From positions 1 through 38,133 of the forward strand of contig JAHYZZ010000024.1 in assembly GCA_019424135.1 (NCBI GenBank): DNA of 38,133 nucleotides, read 5' to 3'. The position numbers and the translations under genes were made by a program. Shown piece by piece: positions 31,476 to 38,133 of the stretch. The notes under the pieces were generated by a model. The model had not been told where the DNA came from. It searched no databases and worked only from the letters and a program-made list of their open reading frames with translations. The DNA is from Lachnospiraceae bacterium. Lineage in GTDB: Bacteria > Bacillota > Clostridia > Lachnospirales > Lachnospiraceae. Within the stretch, counting starts at the first letter, position 1; each line of letters starts with the position of its first letter.

Positions 31476-31504
31476 ATACTATCTTTCTTACCTAGAAATG
31501 TCAA
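31476..31504 (-). promoter_or_regulatory. Promoter of the MarR-ABC operon
   Basis: Minus strand TTGACA (31499-31504), 17 nt, TAGTAT (31476-31481); a TATAAT overlaps three bases downstream. Strong promoter consistent with the need for repression. Confidence 0.75.
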
Positions 31505-31534
31505 CCACTTTTTTTGTAAAAAGATTTTACACAC

Positions 31535-31574
31535 ATTGGGGACGGGGAATTTTAAAAAATCCCCCGTCCCCAAT
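31535..31574. repeat. GGGGACGGGG palindrome, REP-like
   Basis: ATTGGGGACGGGG (31535-31547) is perfectly complementary to 31562-31574 across an A/T loop that also partly pairs. It lies after the B3/4-domain gene stop (31585) without a T-run on the minus strand, so it is not a standard terminator. Palindromes of this wording occur as dispersed repeats in clostridial genomes, to my knowledge; only one copy is in this window. Confidence 0.6.
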
Positions 31575-31584
31575 AAAAAAGCCG

Positions 31585-32253
31585 TTATTCTGCAATCCAG
31601 CTTTCCATTTCTTTTGCTCCGGCATACTGTTCCAGATACTTTTTCCCATATTCCATAGCTTTTTCAAGTTCTTTCCTGTCGGAAAAGCAGTAAATCAAAG
31701 TCAATACTTCTTTCGTATCTTCCGTGATCATCGCCCTCCTGGAGTCGCTGGTAGAGCTTCCGACTGCCCCCTCCTCATCTGCAAGAACAGGAAGTGCTTC
31801 GATATTGACCTGATCTTTTCCAATTCCCTGATAAGTTTCTCCCATATGTCCAGTGCGAAAAACCAAATGCTCTCCCAGATGACCAGTATCATAAGACCCT
31901 ACAGAAAAACCGGATTCAATAGAAATCAGGTTATTTGCATCCACTACCGTATTAACTTCATAAAGGCCCTTCCCCTGACCAATCCTCCGAATCAACGCCT
32001 CTGATGATACCCGGTAACGACTGGGATCCTTTCCGAAAGACTTATAGGCCATCCGCGACTCTTTAATATTCGGAATATCTCCCATTCCATAATCAAAAAT
32101 CTCATCTTTCACTTTCTTGAAAATGTCTTTTTTCAAATATTTCCACATTTCTTCGTTTTTCTTTTCTACATTGACCCGATATAAAAAACAGCCTACCCTT
32201 GTATCCGGCCAAAGCTCCTTCATCTTTGGGTCAATCTTTAATTCCTTTTTCAT
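31585..32253 (-). CDS. B3/4 domain protein (PheRS beta-like, tRNA-editing fold)
   Basis: About 222 aa containing a single B3/4 domain, the fold that in PheRS beta edits mis-charged tRNA. Seen here: SRMAYKSFGKDPSRYRVSSEALIRR and GLYEVNTVVDANNLIS, the family core, then GEHLVFR. Free-standing B3/4 proteins are widespread, and trans-editing of aminoacyl-tRNA or amino-acid sensing has been suggested but not shown for this one. ATG 32253 has AGAGG 6-7 nt upstream. It follows degV by 29 nt. Confidence 0.88.
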   Translation of the reverse strand: MKKELKIDPKMKELWPDTRVGCFLYRVNVEKKNEEMWKYLKKDIFKKVKDEIFDYGMGDIPNIKESRMAYKSFGKDPSRYRVSSEALIRRIGQGKGLYEVNTVVDANNLISIESGFSVGSYDTGHLGEHLVFRTGHMGETYQGIGKDQVNIEALPVLADEEGAVGSSTSDSRRAMITEDTKEVLTLIYCFSDRKELEKAMEYGKKYLEQYAGAKEMESWIAE

Positions 32254-32282
32254 CCGGCACCTCTTCTTTCTCCTGCACTGGT

Positions 32283-33146
32283 TTACCGGTGACTGCCCAT
32301 ACAAAATACGGCCACAACGCCTGGGCCGGTATGACTTCCGATCACAGTTCCGATATTATTAATCAAAATGTTGTCAATTCCCATTCTCTCACGCACCAGC
32401 TTCGCCACATATTCGGCATCCTCCAGGCAGTCTCCATGGGTAATCATGATGATGTCATTTTCCCATCCTTTTGCCTGTTCTGCCGACATTTCGACAATCT
32501 TGTTCAAAGATTTTTTTCTTCCCCGCTCTTTACCGATTACCTGAAGCTTCCCTTGATTATCCATATGAATGATCGGTTTGATCTTTACCATCGTCCCCAC
32601 AACAGCCGTCGCCTTAGAGATACGTCCGCCTCTGTGCAGATGATTCAAATCATCCACTGTCACGTTATGGCAAATATGTAATTTATTCTCTTCTACCCAC
32701 TTTGCCAGCTCATCGATTCCCATGCCTTCACTCTTTTTCTTCAATGCATAGTATAAAAGCAGTCCTTCACCCAGGCAAGCGCAGAGGGTATCAATCACGA
32801 TAAGCTTTCGGTCCGGATACTGTTCCCTTAACTCCTCTGCCGCAATACGCATACTGTTATACGTGCCGCTGAGCCCAGAAGAAAATCCTAAATGAAGAAT
32901 GTCTTTTCCATCTTTCAATAATGGTTCAAACTCTTCCTTTGCCTGTTCTGGATTAATCTGAGTGGTGACTGCCATCTTTCCTTCCCTCAGCTTCTGAAAG
33001 AATTCCTTAGATGACAACCCGCTCATATCTTCATAGGTCTGATCTTCTATCGTATATTTTAAAGGGAACACCGGTACATGTCGTTCCTCCAGCCACTCTT
33101 TTGGCAAATCCACTGTACTGTTCACCGTAATTACATATTCGCTCAT
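32283..33146 (-). CDS. DegV family fatty-acid-binding protein
   Basis: 287 aa. DegV/FakB fold: NSTVDLP near the N-terminus, TTQINPEQ and SSGLSGTYNSMRIA, which in FakB bind the fatty acid carboxylate, and HLHRGGRISK in the second domain. FakB proteins present fatty acids to the kinase FakA; no FakA here. AAGGAGG is 5 nt before ATG. Cotranscribed with the B3/4 gene. Confidence 0.94.
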   Translation of the reverse strand: MSEYVITVNSTVDLPKEWLEERHVPVFPLKYTIEDQTYEDMSGLSSKEFFQKLREGKMAVTTQINPEQAKEEFEPLLKDGKDILHLGFSSGLSGTYNSMRIAAEELREQYPDRKLIVIDTLCACLGEGLLLYYALKKKSEGMGIDELAKWVEENKLHICHNVTVDDLNHLHRGGRISKATAVVGTMVKIKPIIHMDNQGKLQVIGKERGRKKSLNKIVEMSAEQAKGWENDIIMITHGDCLEDAEYVAKLVRERMGIDNILINNIGTVIGSHTGPGVVAVFCMGSHR

Positions 33147-33203
33147 AGAATCCTCCTTATGGTACTTTCTATTTTTCTTCCCTATTATATCACCATTCTC
33201 TTT

Positions 33204-34580
33204 TCAATTCAATTTTACATTCAGATAATTCCGTCCTGATAAAGTCTTGTTAAAACAAATGCTGCACAAGACAATTACACACCCGGCCACAAATCCGCCC
33301 CAGTTAAACAATGCAGTCAAAACCAACAGCACCAGACGCATAAATTTCAATGCATATCCCAGTTCAAAATTGGGCTGAGTATAATTGGCAACAGCCACAA
33401 AGGCCATATACAACATCACTTCACTGTTAAACCATCCTGATTTAACAGAAAATTCTCCCATAACCAAACCTGCAATAACACTTAGAGGCGTACTTAGCAT
33501 ACTGGGTGTACTCATGGCTGCAAGCCGCAGGCCATCGATAGCTATTTCCAACATCAAAAGCTGAAAAATCAAAGGAATATTGACCGTATCTTTTACAGCC
33601 ACAAAGGCAAATGATTCTGGAAGCCAATTTAAATTCTGCATAAAAAGCAAAAAGACCGGCGTCAGAAAAACCGTCATCAGCGTAATCAGTCCTCTGGCAA
33701 TTTTTAAATATACATTGGTTAGCGTCGGAAAATAATAATCATTTGCTTCTTCAATGATGTCAAAGATAGAAGTAGGAAGAATCATGGCTGACGGCGAATT
33801 ATCCACCAAGATTACTACCTTTCCCTCCAGAAGACAGGCAGCTGCCGTATCGGGACGCTCTGTATATTTAAATTTCGGAAATGGATTATACCATTTGCGG
33901 CGGAACAGACACTCTGCCAGACTCTGTTGATTCATGCGAAGATCTCCTACCTTGATCTGGCGAATCCTTCTAGTCACATTTTCAAGAAGAGCCCGGTCCA
34001 CCCGGTCACTCATATAACACACTGCCACATCTGTCCGCGAACTTTCCCCTACCTCCTGCATTTCCATAATCAGATGAGGATCCCGGATTCTTCTTCGCAT
34101 CAATGCCGTATTAAATACAATCGTCTCTACAAACCCGTCTCTGGATCCCCGTAACGATTTATCTTTCGACGGCTCGTCCACACTTCTTGCCGGATATGTG
34201 CGGCAGTCGATAGCAATACATCCTTCGTATCCGTCGATAAAAAGGCAGGTAACGCCAGACAATACGTTTCGCAGCACCGAATCAAAGTCCTCCAACAACT
34301 CTACTTCCACATAGGGAAGACAGATTCTGATAAACTGTGCAGAATCCGCCGGCATTTCATCTTCTTTTACCTTCATCATCGAATCCATCACCTTCAGCAT
34401 AACCTCGTCCTTGGTAAATCCGTCAATAAAATAAAAAGACGCCATCTTCCCTCCAATTACCATATCTCTCTGGATCAGATCAAAACTCTCTTTTACTGGA
34501 AGAATCTGATTCATATAAGCAGTATTCTCTTCCCTGGAAGCAGTGATTTTCTGTTGCTGCATCTCATTTTTCTCCGGCAT
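33204..34580 (-). CDS. Spore germination protein, SpoVAF / GerAA family
   Basis: 458 aa. N-terminal soluble part with VLSGVTCLFIDGYEGCIAID and VRDPHL-like RIRDPHLIMEMQEVG, then VDNSPSAMILPTSIFD and four to five membrane helices from about residue 295. The wording (DxRTYPARSVDEP, RGSRDGFVETIVFNTALMRRR) fits SpoVAF more than receptor A subunits. No gerAB/AC or other spoVA genes are adjacent, so it is an orphan copy. A sigma-G-like promoter precedes it. GGAGG is 11 nt before ATG 34580. Confidence 0.92.
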   Translation of the reverse strand: MPEKNEMQQQKITASREENTAYMNQILPVKESFDLIQRDMVIGGKMASFYFIDGFTKDEVMLKVMDSMMKVKEDEMPADSAQFIRICLPYVEVELLEDFDSVLRNVLSGVTCLFIDGYEGCIAIDCRTYPARSVDEPSKDKSLRGSRDGFVETIVFNTALMRRRIRDPHLIMEMQEVGESSRTDVAVCYMSDRVDRALLENVTRRIRQIKVGDLRMNQQSLAECLFRRKWYNPFPKFKYTERPDTAAACLLEGKVVILVDNSPSAMILPTSIFDIIEEANDYYFPTLTNVYLKIARGLITLMTVFLTPVFLLFMQNLNWLPESFAFVAVKDTVNIPLIFQLLMLEIAIDGLRLAAMSTPSMLSTPLSVIAGLVMGEFSVKSGWFNSEVMLYMAFVAVANYTQPNFELGYALKFMRLVLLVLTALFNWGGFVAGCVIVLCSICFNKTLSGRNYLNVKLN

Positions 34581-34615
34581 CGTTCAATTATCCTCCATCT
34601 TTTTTTCCTGTAGAA

Positions 34616-34644
34616 TAGAATAACCGAAAACATAAAAATTATAC
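34616..34644 (-). promoter_or_regulatory. Sigma-G-like forespore promoter of the spoVAF-like gene
   Basis: Minus strand GTATA (34640-34644), 17 nt, TATTCTA (34616-34622), against the forespore pattern of a GnATA -35 and CATnnTA -10; the first -10 base is T instead of C. Fits the expected timing of spoVA genes in sporulating cells. Confidence 0.5.
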
Positions 34645-34647
34645 ATA

Positions 34648-34675
34648 AAAAAGGACAGCACACCTGCTGTCCCTT
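34648..34675 (-). terminator. Terminator after the dUTPase gene
   Basis: GGACAGCA / TGCTGTCC (34653-34660 / 34665-34672) closed by A/T flanks with TTTTTT on the minus strand. It is 6 nt past the dUTPase stop and overlaps the -35 side of the next promoter only at its edge. Confidence 0.83.
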
Positions 34676-34680
34676 TTGCT

Positions 34681-35199
34681 CTATTTACTTGTTGTGCTTC
34701 CAAAGCCCCCGTTTCGGATGCCATCAGCATCATCGTCTATGGTAATCCCATACTCCACAAAGATTCCCTGCATAAAACCGGTGCCGGCTTCCAGCTCTAC
34801 TACTTTTCCTTCTCTGCTGTCATTGGTCAGTTTTGCAAAAATATGTCCTTCATTATCCGATCCATAGTAGTCACTGTCAATAATACCCACTGTATTATTC
34901 AGCTGGAGACGGTACTTAAATCCAAGACCACTTCTCGGATAACATTTCAGCACCCAATCCTGATCCATTTTCACACGGATTCCGGTGGGAATCTTAACCG
35001 TTTCTCCCGGACGAATGGCCAGGGAAACCGGGGAATAGAAGTCATATCCCGCAGAACCGGCAGTCGCTCTCTTGGGAATCCTGATCTCTTCGTATATCTT
35101 TTGCAGTTTATCCTTTTCCACCAGCCCAAAGGAATCTTCAAATCCCTTCCGGAACTGCTCAAAACTTACCTTTTCAAACTTGGCGATTCTTTTTGCCAT
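34681..35199 (-). CDS. dUTPase-family protein
   Basis: 172 aa. All the trimeric dUTPase motifs are readable: AGSAGYDFYSP (I), YPRSGLGFKYR (II), NTVGIIDSDYYG (III), the FMQGIFVEYG region (IV) and the C-terminal GGFGSTTS (V). The N-terminal 35 residues are an extra helical region. Expected to turn dUTP into dUMP. ATG 35199 has AGGAG 8 nt upstream. It lies 15 nt after the ATPase gene of the tryptophan-type importer, so it is probably in that transcript. Confidence 0.92.
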   Translation of the reverse strand: MAKRIAKFEKVSFEQFRKGFEDSFGLVEKDKLQKIYEEIRIPKRATAGSAGYDFYSPVSLAIRPGETVKIPTGIRVKMDQDWVLKCYPRSGLGFKYRLQLNNTVGIIDSDYYGSDNEGHIFAKLTNDSREGKVVELEAGTGFMQGIFVEYGITIDDDADGIRNGGFGSTTSK

Positions 35200-35214
35200 A
35201 TCTGTCACTCCTAA

Positions 35215-35988
35215 TTAATTTCCACATTCAATACTGATCTCATTGAAAAGAGTCAGAATGTCTTCTACAGACAGTCTCTTCTTTTCTTCTCCCCTTTTGT
35301 CCAGTATGACCTCTCCTTCATGCATCATGATCAGACGGTTTCCGTAATCCACCGCATATCGTAAATTATGCGTCACCATGATTGTCGTCAGTTTTTTTTC
35401 TTTCACGATCTTATCCGTCAATTCCATGATCAACTCTGCCGTTTTGGGATCCAAAGCAGCAGTATGTTCATCTAAAATCAAGAATTCAATGGGTGTCATT
35501 GTGGACATCAAAAGAGCCATGGCCTGACGCTGGCCGCCAGAAAGTGCGCCCACCTTTACATCCAGTTTGTCTTCCAGTCCCAGGTTCAGCTGCCGAAGCT
35601 GCTCCCGGTATACATCGATACGGGCACGGTTAGTTCCCCTTCCTAATCCATAGATCTTTCCTTTATTATCAGCCAAAGACATATTTTCCAGAATTGTCAT
35701 TGACGGGCAGGTCCCCATAGCCGGATTCTGATAGACGCGACCGATTCTGGCATTTCGCTGGAACTCTTTTTCTTTTGTAATATCTTTCCCATTGATGAAA
35801 ATCTGTCCGGACTCTGCCGGAATACTTCCACAGATGATATTCAACATAGAAGTCTTCCCCGATCCGTTACTTCCAACGACTGAAAGAAATTCTCCCTGGT
35901 CAATCTTCAGATTAAAATTCTGGAACAGGCACATCTCATTGACTGTACCCGGATTATAATATTTATGAATTCCTTTTAACTCAAGCAT
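35215..35988 (-). CDS. ABC importer ATPase, TrpZ type
   Basis: 257 aa ATPase with Walker A GSNGSGKTS, Q-loop YQNPAMG, signature LSGGQ, Walker B FLILDEHTAALD and switch His in VTHNLRYAV. The DEHTAALDPKT wording is typical of the uncharacterised importer family that includes TrpXYZ. It follows the permease with an 8-nt overlap. Energises uptake by the two genes upstream. Confidence 0.9.
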   Translation of the reverse strand: MLELKGIHKYYNPGTVNEMCLFQNFNLKIDQGEFLSVVGSNGSGKTSMLNIICGSIPAESGQIFINGKDITKEKEFQRNARIGRVYQNPAMGTCPSMTILENMSLADNKGKIYGLGRGTNRARIDVYREQLRQLNLGLEDKLDVKVGALSGGQRQAMALLMSTMTPIEFLILDEHTAALDPKTAELIMELTDKIVKEKKLTTIMVTHNLRYAVDYGNRLIMMHEGEVILDKRGEEKKRLSVEDILTLFNEISIECGN

Positions 35989-36862
35989 TTCCTGCCACCT
36001 TCTTCTTTCTTTCCATGCTGATGATCAAAATAATCAGGAATAATACCGCTGTGATCAGCTTCATAGCCTGCGGTTCAAAGTTCCTAAGTGCGATTGCCAC
36101 ACAAGCTTTATAGATGACTGATCCAATCAGTACAGCCGTTGTTGCCTTCAAAAACGTCACTTTTTTAAACAAACTGGTTCCGATAATCACACTGGCAAGA
36201 CCAATCACGATCGCACCCGTTCCCATAGAGATTTCAAACACACGCTCTTCCTGCGCAAACACACACCCTGCCAAGGAAACCAGTCCATTTGAGATGGCAA
36301 GTCCCAAGATTTTTACATTTCCCTGATCCTTTGCCAGTGAAGTTACCAGCACCGGATTATCGCCTACTGCACGCAAAAGGAATCCGGATTTGGTCTTCAG
36401 ATATAGATCCAACAGCACCTTGCAGATAACAGTCAAGATCAGAATTAACAACAGTGTTGTATATTTTGACATTGCTTCCGGAATGACATTTTCAAGGAAA
36501 TCATTCTTAAAGATTGTCTTTTGAGAAAACAAAGGGACATTGGATGTTCCTGCAATATACAGATTGATCGACCAAAGCGCCGTCATCATAATAATCCCGG
36601 ACAACAGATCCCTTACCTTGCCTTTTACATGGATCAGTCCTGTACATACGCCTGCCAATACACCAACCAGAAATGAAATCAGCAGCGTTAGATATGGATT
36701 CATTCCCCGTGTGATCAACGCAGCCGTCACAGCTGCTCCCAGCGGAAAACTTCCGTCAACCGTCAGATCCGGAAAATCCAGGATTTTATATGTGATATAT
36801 ACGCCAAGAGCCAAAACTCCATATATCAGCCCCTGTTCCAGTATCGTAATGAAAAAACTCAT
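35981..36862 (-). CDS. ABC importer permease, TrpY type
   Basis: 293 aa, about 8 hydrophobic helices. It begins ILEQGLIYGVLALGVYITYKILDFPDLTVDG, characteristic of the permease that pairs with PF04392-type binding proteins. GGGAGG 7 nt before ATG 36862. Middle gene of the importer operon. Confidence 0.9.
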   Translation of the reverse strand: MSFFITILEQGLIYGVLALGVYITYKILDFPDLTVDGSFPLGAAVTAALITRGMNPYLTLLISFLVGVLAGVCTGLIHVKGKVRDLLSGIIMMTALWSINLYIAGTSNVPLFSQKTIFKNDFLENVIPEAMSKYTTLLLILILTVICKVLLDLYLKTKSGFLLRAVGDNPVLVTSLAKDQGNVKILGLAISNGLVSLAGCVFAQEERVFEISMGTGAIVIGLASVIIGTSLFKKVTFLKATTAVLIGSVIYKACVAIALRNFEPQAMKLITAVLFLIILIISMERKKKVAGNA

Positions 36863-36881
36863 GAAAATGCCTCCCTATCTA

Positions 36882-37901
36882 TTACTCTGCCGTGATATCA
36901 TCAAAACTTTCCACTGCAGAGGATGCCAGATCGTCTGGAATCGTGATTCCCAGATTTTCCGCCACTTTATTATTTACATAAAAGCCCGGCTCTGTAATAA
37001 CTTCACAGGGCATCTCGGATGCTTCTTTTTCCCCCTTCAGAATCTGTGCTGCCATTTTTCCAGTCTGCTCTCCCAGTGCAAGATAATCGATTCCCTCAGC
37101 TGCAAGACATCCGATTTTCACCTGTTCGATTTCACTTCCAAAAACCGGAATGTTTTTCTCATTTGCTTTCTCAAGGATCGTCGGAAGCGAAGCCACAACC
37201 GTATTATCTGTCAGATTTGTAATACAATCTACTTTACTTAATAAATCGTCAGCAGCCAGTGAAACATCTGCAGTCGTAGAAATACCGGTAGTCACCAGTT
37301 CAAATCCATAATCTCCTGCCAATTCTTCATATTCTTCAATCGCGGAAATAGAATTCGCCTCGCTGGTCGTATACATGATCCCCAGAGTCTTGGCATCTGG
37401 AAGAATCTCCCTCATCATCTGAAGCTGCTCTTCAATCGGCAGTTTATCTGATGTCCCTGTTACTTCTCCTACCGGCATCCCATCCTTATCAGTCAGTTCT
37501 GCGCTCTCCGGATCCGTAACCGCCGTATACACCACTGGAATATCCGAATCCATTGCGGCATTGTATGCGCTCTGCGCACTCGGCGTTGCAATAGCACAGA
37601 TCAAATCCACACCGTCGGACACGAAACTGTTTGAGATCTGTCCTGCCGTTCCCATGTCTGATGCGGCATTCTGATAGTCTACTTTCAGATTTTCTCCTTC
37701 TACAATGCCCTCATCTTCCAGACCTGCCAGGAAGCCTTCCCGACAGTTGTCCAGCGAACCGTGCTCCGCGAACTGTTCAATTCCAATGGTATAGCTGTCC
37801 TGTTCTCCGCTGTCTGACGACCCGGAGCCTCCGCTGCATCCTGCTGCCATCACTGTTACCATTGCTGTTGTCAAAAATCCTGCTACTAATTTCTTCTTCA
37901 T
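36882..37901 (-). CDS. ABC importer substrate-binding lipoprotein, TrpX type
   Basis: 339 aa. Signal peptide with lipobox VMAAGC: Cys22 is the lipidation site, followed by a Gly/Ser linker. The body is the PF04392 periplasmic-binding fold (EHGSLDNCREGF, ATPSAQSAYNA, VVYTAVTDPESA). Families under tryptophan T-boxes were named TrpX; the T-box upstream here supports an amino-acid ligand, most likely tryptophan. ATG 37901 has GAGGAG 8 nt upstream; the in-frame codons before it are not signal-peptide-like. Confidence 0.9.
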   Translation of the reverse strand: MKKKLVAGFLTTAMVTVMAAGCSGGSGSSDSGEQDSYTIGIEQFAEHGSLDNCREGFLAGLEDEGIVEGENLKVDYQNAASDMGTAGQISNSFVSDGVDLICAIATPSAQSAYNAAMDSDIPVVYTAVTDPESAELTDKDGMPVGEVTGTSDKLPIEEQLQMMREILPDAKTLGIMYTTSEANSISAIEEYEELAGDYGFELVTTGISTTADVSLAADDLLSKVDCITNLTDNTVVASLPTILEKANEKNIPVFGSEIEQVKIGCLAAEGIDYLALGEQTGKMAAQILKGEKEASEMPCEVITEPGFYVNNKVAENLGITIPDDLASSAVESFDDITAE

Positions 37902-37991
37902 AATTTTATCTCCTCTTTTCTTTCTTAATTCGTCCGCATCTGCCAGCGGCCGCAAATTGTTAGAAGAGAAAATGCTTTGAGTGTCTTCCCG

Positions 37992-38133
37992 AAAAAAAAA
38001 GAAACCGCCTCAAACTCCACGTTTGAGGCGGTAATATTATCATATCATCGCGGTACCACTCAAATTGACGAATCGTCCACTTTTCTCATGTACTAACATA
38101 CACTCCTGATTGATAACGGGTTCGGTTCCCGAC
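37992..38133 (-). ncRNA. T-box leader of the importer operon (5' part outside the window)
   Basis: Minus strand has the stem III block ACCCGTTATC, the T-box AGTGGTACCGCG (38049-38060) and a 12-bp terminator ACCGCCTCAAAC / GTTTGAGGCGGT (38004-38015 / 38021-38032) with a run of nine T. The specifier loop lies past the right edge, so the amino acid cannot be read; tryptophan is inferred from the genes. From the terminator to the lipoprotein start (37902-37991) nothing else is seen. Confidence 0.93.

Noticed and set aside
1..38133. CRISPR arrays, prophage, insertion sequences, toxin-antitoxin or restriction systems
   Set aside because: No spaced direct repeats, transposase, integrase, phage structural or defence genes are seen on either strand.

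Overview
The window reads as chromosome of a low-to-medium GC, endospore-forming member of Clostridia, most like Lachnospiraceae. Reasons: the Firmicutes order ylxM-ffh-rpsP-khpA-rimM-trmD...rplS-lepB-rbgA-rnhB-yraN, infC-rpmI-rplT behind an L20-type leader, T-box and TPP leaders, strong AGGAGG ribosome sites, a SpoVAF-like germination protein and a Cys/Gly-rich small protein of a kind common in that family. I see no phage, insertion sequence, CRISPR array, rRNA or tRNA. Most genes lie on the minus strand.

Layout. 1-12.5 kb (minus): translation and secretion genes. A subtilisin-like protease is followed by ylxM-ffh-rpsP-khpA-rimM-trmD. A self-contained thiamine cassette (promoter, TPP riboswitch, thiW, thiC) sits where trmD-rplS would usually be adjacent. 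Then come rplS, two type I signal peptidases flanking rbgA, rnhB, yraN, pgeF, an MscS channel and an unlisted-size 47-aa membrane protein. 12.6-14.5 kb: accessory stretch with a J-domain protein, a Cys-rich protein with an exact 26-residue duplication, a 50-aa charged protein and an overlapping Met-rich pair. 14.5-21.8 kb: thioesterase, a TruA paralogue with Glu at the catalytic Asp, a PdxA-family dehydrogenase preceded by a 49-codon remnant of an HD-domain gene, a patatin, a broken ABC-F gene, trpS with a histidine phosphatase, and luxS.

21.9-25.8 kb: a tryptophan-responsive unit (T-box with a UGG specifier, stand-alone TrpB2, nicotinamidase-like hydrolase), then infC-rpmI-rplT with an attenuator leader and a probable AUU start for infC. 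25.9-38.1 kb: an NSS-family sodium symporter, a MarR-controlled heterodimeric ABC exporter, a B3/4-domain protein with DegV, an orphan spoVAF-like gene behind a sigma-G-like promoter, and a TrpXYZ-type ABC importer followed closely by a dUTPase, all behind a second T-box cut by the window edge.

How it works together. Tryptophan supply is the clearest theme: indole-to-tryptophan salvage (TrpB2), probable uptake (TrpXYZ), charging (TrpS) and two T-boxes lie within 19 kb. The most unusual items are the T-box operon pairing TrpB2 with a nicotinamidase-like enzyme, the thiamine cassette whose riboswitch terminator also lies in the path of trmD read-through, the ylxM-ffh promoter built into the preceding gene's terminator, the two gene remnants, and the small-protein cluster at 13.3-14.5 kb, whose function I cannot assign.
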